Part shown: one piece after another, positions 7,778 to 15,005 of the stretch | Position numbering within the stretch: position 1 is the first letter of the stretch | How the letters are laid out: each line of letters starts with the position of its first letter | Origin: JAZDLC01 sp043802345 | GTDB taxonomy: Bacteria; Planctomycetota; B15-G4; JADJEK01 | DNA length: 15,122 nt | Direction of reading: 5' to 3' | NCBI GenBank assembly: GCA_043802345.1 | Contig: JAZDLC010000132.1 | Location: 1 to 15,122, forward strand | Made by a program: the position numbers and the translations under genes | The notes under the pieces: generated by a model | Databases searched by the model: none | What the model saw: the letters and a program-made list of their open reading frames with translations, nothing else | What the model was told of the DNA's origin: nothing

Positions 7778-8268
7778 CTACAGCTCCACCAGGAGGAGCC
7801 AGAATGTGGCGAGGATCACCGAAAGCAGGGTCGGGATGACGGCGACGCGGGAGTACTCCCGGAACGTTACCGGATGCCCGGCCTTCTCGGCCATTCCGGC
7901 CGTCACCACTTGAAGGCCATCCACTGGAAGAGCCCCGTCTTCTTCAGCACGCCGACGATGATCATCATCCCCATGAGGAGGAAGACGACGTTCTCATCGA
8001 TGGCGCTCATGGCCCGTTCGAAAGTGAGGATCCGGTAGGCCGGGTCGAAGCTCCCCAGGGTGTAGCTGATGAAGAGTAGGGTGGACGCTCCCAACATGGC
8101 CGCCAGCGTCCGGTGCATGACCTCGAGCGCGATGAGAACATAGACCAGAAGGAGAACCGCCGTGGCGATCAAGAGCGCGGGTGAGGCCTGGACCTCCGGA
8201 AGCGGGCTCTCCGCCGACGTCGGAACGGCCTGGACGCCGGCAAGGAGGTGCCCGGGCAGCAAGAGCAT
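7778..8268 (-). pseudogene. ArsB/NhaD-type permease with internal deletion and frameshift
   Basis: Two ends of an ion-transporter-superfamily permease are joined with the middle missing. The 5' part (about 8268-7903) has a signal-like start (MLLLPGHLLAG), a membrane helix, HRTLAAMLGAS and AIDENVVFLLMGMMIIVG. This equals the first third of ArsB/NhaD/citrate-type permeases. The frame ends at a TGA at 7903-7905. In another frame, 7915-7778 reads VVTAGMAEKAGHPVTFREYSR and then a terminal helix ending in LLLVEL-stop, which is the usual extreme C-terminus of the same family. About 165 codons remain of an expected ~420-450, so roughly 270 codons are lost at a junction near 7905-7915. The start is uncertain; the frame is open upstream to 8547, and a GTG near 8335 would add an RRFLR-hydrophobic leader. 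An assembly collapse is the alternative explanation. Confidence 0.7.
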
Positions 8269-8288
8269 GGCGAAAAAGAACGACCACG

Positions 8289-8468
8289 GGAGTCGAAGAA
8301 ACCGCCGAAAACCCCGCGAGCCAGCAAGACACACTGGAGCTGACGAAGAGCAGGAACGGGGCGGGGTTGGCGAGCGAGCTGGCGGGAAGCGAGTGGGATG
8401 TCGTCCTCTACCTGGTGGCGATGTACAAGGCGCTCGGAGGAGGATGGGAGGACCCGCCGGCGTCCTGA
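8289..8468 (+). pseudogene. 3' fragment of a NodT-type outer-membrane efflux lipoprotein gene
   Basis: The plus-strand frame ends LYLVAMYKALGGGWE followed by a short tail and TGA. The segment LVxxYKALGGGWE is the hallmark C-terminus of NodT/OprM-type outer-membrane efflux lipoproteins. Upstream, TLELTKSRNGAGLAS matches the preceding helix (normally SLELxxxRYxxGLAS). The ~20-25 residues expected between the two (the YLEVLDAQR region) appear to be missing. No intact gene precedes it; about 45-60 codons survive out of the usual ~470. The fragment abuts the 5' end of the decayed minus-strand permease. It implies that a tripartite efflux system was once nearby. Confidence 0.6.
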
Positions 8469-8584
8469 AGCGCGTCCGTTCCGACGATCCCGGAGCGCCG
8501 AGTTGAACGCCGCCCTTCTCTCGCACGGAGCGCTCCGTCCCGTGCAATCACATGGCGAGTCGTGGTCACGTCACGAGGGAGTGC

Positions 8585-9664
8585 CTACCTGCCCTGCTCC
8601 TCCTCGGGAGGCCTCGCCCAGGCGGGAAGCTCGGGCTCTTTCACCTCCGTGCCATCGAAGCGCAGCTTGATCGGCTTGGCGCGAGCGCCGGTCTCGACGA
8701 GCGGCTCGATCTGGTAGACGACCACGGGGAGGTTGAGCGGGACGAGTCGCAGCTCGGCGCGGGTCTGGTACTCGGTGACTTCCTCGAGGGTCCCGTCCGT
8801 GGCGGCCTCGAGGATTGCGTCCGACGCGGCCTGCGGCAAAGCGGAGGCGGGAATGGTCTTCTTGTACTCGATCACGATGCCGTCCGGCGTCGCGTTGAAC
8901 TCGTGCTTGACGCCGCCCACGAAGAACTCGACCTCGTACCAGAGCATGACCAGCGTCTGGGTCGACGAGTCGATGTACGGCACCTCTTCGACCAGGTCGA
9001 AGACCATGTCCGGGAAGACCTCGCGCATTGCCCGGACGGCGCGGGCCGCCGGCTCCGGCACCGGGCCATCGCTCGTGCGCGGATTCTTCTCGACCTTTGG
9101 TGCCTTCCACGGAGCCTTCGTTTCCTTGCGGTCCAGCAAGACGCCTTGAGGCGAGACGGTGAGGAGCGTCGCACCGCTGCCGTTCGCCACGCGTGCGACG
9201 TATCGAGTCTCCGGCTCGCGGAGCGCGACGAATTGCACGATTCCGAACGTCTCGAGCTTCGTGATTTTCGCCGCGCCCCCCGGTACGAGGCGAGCCATGC
9301 CGCTGGCCACGGTGCTCGGGAGATCTTTCGTCTGGACCGGCTTGCTGCCGCGGAGAAGTACACCGTCGGATCCGACTTTCAAGGTCTGAAGCGCCTCGTC
9401 AACGCGGATGCGCAGGGTCCAGAATCGGTCGTGCTCCCCGCCGAGTCCGAACGCCTCGGAAGGCGTCACGACCTGCTCGAGCGTGGCGCCGGGAAACGCC
9501 GACAAAGCCGCTCTGACCGCGTTTTCGGCCCCCGCGGGAACGTTCTGGACGGCGGACGGTGCAGGTGCGGGCGGCGTTTCCTCCTGGGAAAACGCGGCCG
9601 CACCTGGGAGCATCGTGAGCGCGGCGAACCAGACGCGGAGCCATTCGACGTGGAGTGAACCCAT
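8585..9664 (-). CDS. Secreted protein with four PepSY-like repeats
   Basis: 359 residues with a Sec signal peptide (VEWLRVWFAALTMLPGAAAFS). The ATG at 9664 has GAGGAGAAG about 6 bases upstream. I read four tandem units at about residues 45-105, 112-180, 205-268 and 272-340. Each consists of a helix (AVRAALSAFPGA; LPSTVASGMARL; AARAVRAMREVFP; LPQAASDAILEAA), a K/E-rich strand, an aromatic strand (for example VMLWYEVEFFVGG) and a closing DG turn (SDGVLL; PQGVLL; PDGIVI; FDGTEV). This is PepSY-like and typical of periplasmic modulators, but no known protein matches by eye. The frame is open far upstream into antisense hppA, which is not coding. A TATCCT at 9753-9748 could be its -10 box, without a good -35. 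Confidence 0.75.
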   Translation of the reverse strand: MGSLHVEWLRVWFAALTMLPGAAAFSQEETPPAPAPSAVQNVPAGAENAVRAALSAFPGATLEQVVTPSEAFGLGGEHDRFWTLRIRVDEALQTLKVGSDGVLLRGSKPVQTKDLPSTVASGMARLVPGGAAKITKLETFGIVQFVALREPETRYVARVANGSGATLLTVSPQGVLLDRKETKAPWKAPKVEKNPRTSDGPVPEPAARAVRAMREVFPDMVFDLVEEVPYIDSSTQTLVMLWYEVEFFVGGVKHEFNATPDGIVIEYKKTIPASALPQAASDAILEAATDGTLEEVTEYQTRAELRLVPLNLPVVVYQIEPLVETGARAKPIKLRFDGTEVKEPELPAWARPPEEEQGR

Positions 9665-9835
9665 GGAAGCTTCTCCTCGTACAGAGTCTGGCGACGTGAA
9701 ACGGAGGAAGGAGCGCGGACCGTGACGCCCGAAAACTTCCGCCGCGAAGGATAGCAAGACCTCGGGGCCGCCACATGGAAGAAACGACTCCGGAATTCCG
9801 CGCCGGAGGGTATTTCCCTTTGGACCTCGGCAAAA

Positions 9836-9873
9836 AGAGAAGGTGCCTGACACGTGTATCAGGCACCTTCTCT
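9836..9873 (-). terminator. Rho-independent terminator of hppA
   Basis: Fifteen-bp perfect stem: AGAGAAGGTGCCTGA (9836-9850) pairs with TCAGGCACCTTCTCT (9859-9873) around the loop CACGTGTA. Read on the minus strand, the stem runs directly into TTTT (9835-9832), a canonical intrinsic terminator 76 bases past the hppA stop. The palindromic core GGTGCCTGA resembles a repeat sequence I recall from other genomes. Confidence 0.85.
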
Positions 9874-9948
9874 CTTGTCTCGTGAAACCGCCGTCAGGCG
9901 GTTTCCGGATTCCTGAACCGTACGGATCCTCCGCGTACGCGGCGCGGC

Positions 9949-12165
9949 TCAGCTCCCGTAGTGAATGGCGTAGAGGATCGGCGCGATGATCATCGCCACC
10001 ACGCTGATCAACTTGATCAGGATGTTCAGGGACGGGCCGGACGTGTCCTTGAAGGGATCGCCCACCGTGTCGCCGGTCACCGTTGCCTTGTGCATCGCGT
10101 CGAACGCCTCGCCGTAGACCGCGTGCCCCTCCTCCTTGACCTGCTTCTTCGAGTTGTCCCAGGCGCCGCCGGCGTTGGCCTGGAAGATCGCGAGGCAGAC
10201 GCCGGAGATGGTCACGCCGATGAGAAGCCCGCCGAGCATGTCCGGGGAGTAGAGGCCGACGGCGATCGGCACGATCAGGGCCATCAGGCCCGGAGCCACC
10301 ATCTTCTTGAGGGCGGCGGCGGTCGCGATGTCGATACACTGCGTGTACTCCGCCTTGCCGTCCGCGGCGTTGATGATCGCCTGCTCCTCCGGCGTGGGCT
10401 CGCGCTCCTCGCTCTCGGCCTTCTCGGCGGCGAGCAGGGCGGGCCGGAGTTCCGGGATGTCGCGGAATTGACGGCGGACCTCCTGGATCATGTCCTGCGC
10501 GGCGCGGCCCACGGCCACCATCGCCATCGCGGAGAACCGGAAGGGGAGCATGCAGCCGATCAGGAGGCCGACCAGGACGTACGGGTTCGCGGCGTTGATG
10601 TCCACGTGTCCGCCCATCTTCGTGAGGTAGGCGGCGGTGAGGGCCAGCGCGGTGAGGGCGGCCGAGCCGATGGCGAACCCCTTGCCGATGGCGGCGGTCG
10701 TGTTGCCGACCGCGTCCAGCTTGTCGGTGCGCGCCCGGATGTCGCGCCCCAGCCGGGACATCTCCGCGATGCCGCCGGCGTTGTCGGCGATGGGGCCGTA
10801 GGCGTCGGTGGCCAGCTGGATGGCGAGGGTGGACAGCATGCCGACACCGGCGATCGCGATGCCGTAGAGGCCGGCGAAGACGTAGGCCAGCAGGATTGCG
10901 CCGCTGATGATCACGACCGGGATTGTGGTGGAGTTCATGCCCACCGCGATGCCCTGGATGATGGTCGTTGCCGGGCCGGTCCTGGACGCATCGACGATCG
11001 TCTGGACCGGCTTCTTGAACGTGGCCGTGTAGTACTCGGTGACGAGCCCGACCGCGATCCCCGCGACGAGACCGCCGGCCACCGCGAGGGAGATGCCCCA
11101 CCAGTAGTAGGTGAGAACCTTGCCGGTGATGATGTCGGGCACCTGCACGCCGCCGGCCGGAATCAGCCAGTGGATCGCGAAAACGGTTCCGATCAGCATG
11201 AGGATGCCGGCTCCGAACGTCCCGCGGTTGAGCCCCGCCTGCGGGTTTCCGCCCTCCTTCACCCGGACGAAGAGGAACCCGATGACCGAGGAGACGATCC
11301 CGATGAGCGCCACCACGAGCGGCAGGTACACGGCGTTCAGGCCGATGTTCGCGTCCACGTCCTTCAGGCCGGCGAACCAGGCCACGCCGAGGATCATCGC
11401 GGAGATGATGGCGCCCACGTACGACTCGAACAGGTCCGCGCCCATGCCGGCGACGTCGCCGACGTTGTCCCCCACGTTGTCGGCGATCGTGGCCGGGTTC
11501 AGGGGGTGGTCCTCGGGGATCCCGGACTCGACCTTGCCCACGAGGTCCGCGCCGACGTCCGCGGCCTTCGTGTAGATCCCGCCGCCCACGCGCGCGAACA
11601 GCGCGATGGAGGAGGCGCCAAGGGAGAATCCGGACAGGTTATTGAGCACGAGCATCATCACCTTCTCGGTGGTGAGCGAGTCCGGGCTCATCTTCGTGTA
11701 GAGGATGAAGAGGGAGCCCAGGCCGAGAAGGGCGAGACCGACGACGGCGAGCCCCATGACTGATCCGCCGGTGAAGGCGACCTTGAGGGCGTCGTTGAGC
11801 CCGGTCCGCGCCGCGCTGGCGGTGCGGATGTTCGAGCGGGTCGCCGTCTTCATGCCGAAGTAGCCGGCGAGCGCCGAGCAGACCGCGCCGAGCACGAACG
11901 AGAGCGCGATCAGGGCCGTGGTGTCCTCCGAGACAAAGGCGTTCGAGACGCCGAGGAGGATCGCCACCGCGATCACGAAAACCGCGAGGAAGCGGTATTC
12001 GCGGGACAGGAATGCCATCGCCCCCTCGGCGATCCATTTTCCGATGAGCTGCATGCGCTCGTTCCCGGGATCCTGGCGCTGTACCCAGGCCGCCCGGAAG
12101 TAACCGTAGGCGAGCGCGAGCAGGGCCGCGACGGGGAGGAGCAAGACGAGAGTTGCCGGATCCAT
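9949..12165 (-). CDS. hppA: Membrane-bound K+-dependent pyrophosphatase (ion-pumping PPase)
   Basis: 738 residues with about 16 membrane helices, the usual length. It hydrolyses cytoplasmic PPi and pumps H+ and/or Na+ outwards. The PPi/Mg2+ site is seen as DVGADLVGKVE (about residue 200) followed by DNVGDNVGDVAGMGADLFES. In GNTTAAIGKG, A491 and G494 occupy the positions that are K and T in K+-independent enzymes, so it should require K+. The semi-conserved gate glutamate is E247 in DLFESYVGA, the placement found in Na+-pumping and Na+/H+-pumping K+-dependent PPases rather than plant-type H+-PPases; ion choice is therefore inferred as Na+ or dual. The ATG at 12165 is followed by a proper first helix; AAGAAG/GAAGG lies just upstream. 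A -10-like TATGAT sits at 12227-12222. A strong terminator follows the gene. Confidence 0.96.
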   Translation of the reverse strand: MDPATLVLLLPVAALLALAYGYFRAAWVQRQDPGNERMQLIGKWIAEGAMAFLSREYRFLAVFVIAVAILLGVSNAFVSEDTTALIALSFVLGAVCSALAGYFGMKTATRSNIRTASAARTGLNDALKVAFTGGSVMGLAVVGLALLGLGSLFILYTKMSPDSLTTEKVMMLVLNNLSGFSLGASSIALFARVGGGIYTKAADVGADLVGKVESGIPEDHPLNPATIADNVGDNVGDVAGMGADLFESYVGAIISAMILGVAWFAGLKDVDANIGLNAVYLPLVVALIGIVSSVIGFLFVRVKEGGNPQAGLNRGTFGAGILMLIGTVFAIHWLIPAGGVQVPDIITGKVLTYYWWGISLAVAGGLVAGIAVGLVTEYYTATFKKPVQTIVDASRTGPATTIIQGIAVGMNSTTIPVVIISGAILLAYVFAGLYGIAIAGVGMLSTLAIQLATDAYGPIADNAGGIAEMSRLGRDIRARTDKLDAVGNTTAAIGKGFAIGSAALTALALTAAYLTKMGGHVDINAANPYVLVGLLIGCMLPFRFSAMAMVAVGRAAQDMIQEVRRQFRDIPELRPALLAAEKAESEEREPTPEEQAIINAADGKAEYTQCIDIATAAALKKMVAPGLMALIVPIAVGLYSPDMLGGLLIGVTISGVCLAIFQANAGGAWDNSKKQVKEEGHAVYGEAFDAMHKATVTGDTVGDPFKDTSGPSLNILIKLISVVAMIIAPILYAIHYGS

Positions 12166-12392
12166 CCTTCGTGCTTCTTTCTGTGAAGAGGTTCGTGCGT
12201 GATGCGCCGATGAAGGGTGGGATCATAGTCAAGAGGAGTGGGACCATTCCAGGCTCCTCTCTCCGGGATGAGGGACGGCAGACCCCCCGGAGGAGTCATT
12301 CCCCGAATATGGGTCGAATTGCCCATTCGGCGCTCCGGCGAACGCCACGGGCATGGAGCACCCTGGACCGCGATCGCGGCCAGATCACGAGA

Positions 12393-14777
12393 TCATGTCG
12401 AGGATCGAGGATCGCCGAGGGAGTAGCGCCCCTCGGGATGGGCCGCGAAGCGTGGATTCTCCTTCAGCACGCGGCGCAAGAGAGCCGTGAAGCCCTCGTT
12501 CAGGTTCAGCCGGCGGGCAATCGTAGTGGGGCGGAGAGGTTCCTTCTCCTGCTCGAGAATGCGTGTTGCCGCCTGCTGCAGGGTTGCTTCCAGCCGGCCG
12601 TCGGCCAGGCAGATGAAGCCACCTCCCAGGAACAGGAAGCCGCCTTGTCTTCGCAGCAGATCTCCCACCAGAACCGATCCCGGAGGCTCTGGCTTGATGT
12701 CCCGGATCGATGTCAGACTGTCATGGAGCTTGCTAAGCGAGACGACGCCCGCATCCTCCAACAGCAGGATCGACTCCTCCGCGAGTCGCTTCCTGCGCGC
12801 CGCGTCGAAGGGGTAGCGGGAGGCGAGGTTGAACAGACCCCTGGCCACCCTCAGGAATGTCTTCCGGCCGACCAGCGTGGCCGAGATGGCGCCGTCGCTC
12901 ACGCGGCGCTGTTCCTGCACTCCGCAGCGCAGGTCGGCATAGGTCATCGGACCCCCGTTTTTCTCGAGGATCGACTTGAGGATTTCAGAGACGTGGCGCA
13001 CGGCCGTGTTGCCGCTTCCCGCCGGAACGAAGGTCCCCCGGCCGAGGTGCGTGAATCTCTGATCCGCGCGCAGCACCGTGGCCAGCACGAACTCGCTGAC
13101 GCTGGCGAAACGCTCGTCGTTCCTGAGTTCGGCTCCGAGCAAGGCCACCGAACTGGGCCGCTTCATCCGCGTCAGGACTTCCAGCGCCCGATTGGTCAGA
13201 GCGACCCTGATCTTCGGGTCAATGCTGAATCTCTCCGCCAGGTCGTACAGCCCCCGGCGGACCAGGACGAACCGGCTGTCGCGGCAGAGACGCAGGCGGA
13301 CCTTCTCGTCGGAGAGCTCGGTCCGGAGATAGGGAGGCAGTGCCAACTGCCTCCCTATCTCCCCGAAGTGGAGGGGGTGCTGCGCGTCGAGCAGGATCCG
13401 CCGCAGGTCATCGCCAAGACCCTGGGCGGCGGTGCGCACCACCGTCTTGCCGTCCGGCCCCGTGACAACCTCCCTCTTGAAGATCGCCTCGCAGAGCGCG
13501 CGCACCAGGGCGCGCATCTCGGGGCTCGGCTCCAGGCCCCGCAGAACCTCCTGGCTCAGTCGATTCAGAGGGAGGGACTCGCCACTCCGCTTCAGGCGTT
13601 TTCTGATTCGCGCCGCCAGCGTGGCCAGGGTCGCCGCCGGAACCGCGGCCAGACGCCCGTCAGCCAGGCGGGCGAGACGGTGGGGGAGCAGGCGAGCTAC
13701 CATTCTCCCGAGGTAGTTGGGAGGCAAGTCGCTGCTGTTGAAGTAGGAGTCCCTCAAAAGTGCCTCGGGGGGAGCCACGCCACCATGCTTCATCAGGACT
13801 CGAAGGGCGGCGTGCGCGGCCGTGTCCATGACTCCTGCGGAGAAGCGCCTCAGTTTGGCCCATGCGGAGTGCTCGATCTGGCACGCGCGTGACTCGGTGA
13901 TTTCCATCATCGTACCCGCGCCGGTGAGCGTCCTCGGAGTATCGTCCTCGAGCCCCTCCCTGAGCTCCACGAGCTGCCGCTCCTTCGCCTGCAGGCGGCT
14001 CAGCAGCAGATTCAGCGTGTCCGCGAAAGTGTCCGGTCCGAGCTGCGACTTCTGCCGGAGGAATCGATCCACCTCGGACTGGATGCGGCGCAGCGTGGCC
14101 TGCCCGAGGTTCCTGCGGTGCAGCAGGTCGGTGGCGGAGATCCTGGCCAGGTCACTGAGCGTTCTGAGGCCCATCTGCTGGCACGCGCGCCGGGCCCGCC
14201 GCGGCAGATCAAGCGCGGCGACCGGAACCTGCGCAGATTCGGTCATCATGCGGGCGTTGCTGCTCAGAAGCTCCGGAGGCTGAAAGAGCAGTTGGTCGCC
14301 GCTTTCGCTGAGCGTTCGCTCGGCGGCGGCGATGGCACGATTGACACCCAGGAAGCTGGTCTCGCCGAAGTTCCGGAGCGCGAGAAGCCGGCGCGATCCC
14401 AGGGTCAGGTAGTCGGAGACCTTCTCGATCTTCTCCCGACGAAAGACCCCTCGGGCCCGATTCGAAATCGGCAGGTTGGCCAGGGGCATGGAGAGCAGCG
14501 GCTCGGAGATGTCCGTCGGGAATGAGCGATCAGCGGGCTCGACCAACGGTTCCGGAAAGGACCTGTCCAGCACCGCGAGCACGGAACGAAGCTCGCGCAG
14601 GCAGGTGTGGCCGAATCCGCGCAGTCCCAGCAGGAACTCGTCCGACTTCTCCAGAAGCTGCTCGACGGAGTCGACACCCGCCTCTTTCAGGCGAGACCGG
14701 GTACGGTTCGAGAGCGGAAGCGTTTCGATCAGGACCCCGGTCTGTCTGACCGGTGAAGCCACTGTTGATTCGGTCAT
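12393..14777 (-). CDS. RNAP alpha-CTD-like / sigma region 4-like / winged-helix repeat protein
   Basis: 794 residues, predicted cytoplasmic DNA-binding protein. Residues 17-70, 97-157 and 183-243 are three alpha-CTD-like helix-hairpin-helix units (LPLSNRTRSRLKEAGVDSVE, then LLGLRGFGHTCLRELRSVL; ALRNFGETSFLGVNRAI; RRNLGQATLRRIQSEV). Residues 253-312 resemble sigma-70 region 4 (LQAKERQLVELREGLEDD, then ITESRACQIEHSAWAKLRRF). Residues 320-378, 460-517, 532-587, 595-653, 666-730 and 735-790 look like winged-helix/HARE-HTH units with the recurring RFVLVRRGLYDLA / RFTHLGRGTFVPA / TFLRVARGLFNLA strand. No catalytic domain or membrane segment is present. The ATG at 14777 has an AGGAG 13 bases upstream; a TTG at 14849 is a weaker in-frame alternative. 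Role unknown: transcription control is likely, and defence or DNA-modification links are possible because HARE domains occur there. Confidence 0.8.
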   Translation of the reverse strand: MTESTVASPVRQTGVLIETLPLSNRTRSRLKEAGVDSVEQLLEKSDEFLLGLRGFGHTCLRELRSVLAVLDRSFPEPLVEPADRSFPTDISEPLLSMPLANLPISNRARGVFRREKIEKVSDYLTLGSRRLLALRNFGETSFLGVNRAIAAAERTLSESGDQLLFQPPELLSSNARMMTESAQVPVAALDLPRRARRACQQMGLRTLSDLARISATDLLHRRNLGQATLRRIQSEVDRFLRQKSQLGPDTFADTLNLLLSRLQAKERQLVELREGLEDDTPRTLTGAGTMMEITESRACQIEHSAWAKLRRFSAGVMDTAAHAALRVLMKHGGVAPPEALLRDSYFNSSDLPPNYLGRMVARLLPHRLARLADGRLAAVPAATLATLAARIRKRLKRSGESLPLNRLSQEVLRGLEPSPEMRALVRALCEAIFKREVVTGPDGKTVVRTAAQGLGDDLRRILLDAQHPLHFGEIGRQLALPPYLRTELSDEKVRLRLCRDSRFVLVRRGLYDLAERFSIDPKIRVALTNRALEVLTRMKRPSSVALLGAELRNDERFASVSEFVLATVLRADQRFTHLGRGTFVPAGSGNTAVRHVSEILKSILEKNGGPMTYADLRCGVQEQRRVSDGAISATLVGRKTFLRVARGLFNLASRYPFDAARRKRLAEESILLLEDAGVVSLSKLHDSLTSIRDIKPEPPGSVLVGDLLRRQGGFLFLGGGFICLADGRLEATLQQAATRILEQEKEPLRPTTIARRLNLNEGFTALLRRVLKENPRFAAHPEGRYSLGDPRSST
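13325..13362. repeat. Perfect 17-bp-arm inverted repeat inside a coding region
   Basis: Arms GGAGATAGGGAGGCAGT (13325-13341) and ACTGCCTCCCTATCTCC (13346-13362) are exact reverse complements around the loop GCCA. They lie within the sigma-4/winged-helix gene, encoding about residues 472-484 of the first HARE-like unit (EIGRQLALPPYL). The reading frame is kept across the repeat. Confidence 0.9.
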
Positions 14778-14948
14778 TGCACTCAGACTGCTCCTGTGGC
14801 ACCGGTTCACCTCCCGGGTCTTGGCTGCCGGGTTGATGTGAGGTCTCAAAAAATGCCCCGGGGCGCCACACGGGTCTTATCGGGAAGGGGCGCGAAGAAC
14901 ATGAAGCTGTTCCCGGGAGAACTGGCCTGTCCGGGTCCCCAAAAAGGG

Positions 14949-14987
14949 AAGGGGCCTCACCGGGCTGCCAGCCCGGTGAGGCCCCTT
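14949..14987 (-). terminator. Rho-independent terminator of the peroxiredoxin gene
   Basis: Perfect 18-bp stem AAGGGGCCTCACCGGGCT (14949-14966) / AGCCCGGTGAGGCCCCTT (14970-14987) with a 3-base loop. On the minus strand it is followed by CCC and then TTTTT (14945-14941). It lies 19 bases past the stop of the bcp-like gene and separates it from the downstream regulator gene. Confidence 0.88.
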
Positions 14988-15005
14988 AGAGGGAGTTCTG
15001 GAGAC

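Noticed and set aside
8552..9658. Plus-strand open frame of 368 codons over the PepSY-like gene
   Set aside because: Shadow frame rich in Arg/Leu/Asp without domain features; the opposite strand encodes a signal peptide and repeats.
9665..11101. Upstream extension of the PepSY-like gene's frame into hppA
   Set aside because: Low-complexity His/Arg/Gly-rich reading in the wrong frame of hppA, across the hppA terminator; the ATG at 9664 has a good ribosome binding site and starts a signal peptide.
9961..11763. Plus-strand open frame of 600 codons antisense to hppA
   Set aside because: Asp/His/Arg/Gly-rich shadow of a clearly genuine membrane pyrophosphatase; GC-rich codon bias keeps antisense frames open.
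12153..13892. Long plus-strand open frame (579 codons) antisense to the sigma-4/winged-helix gene
   Set aside because: It mirrors the codon structure of the minus-strand gene, is Arg/Gln/Glu-rich with no recognisable domain, and the minus-strand product has clear domains.
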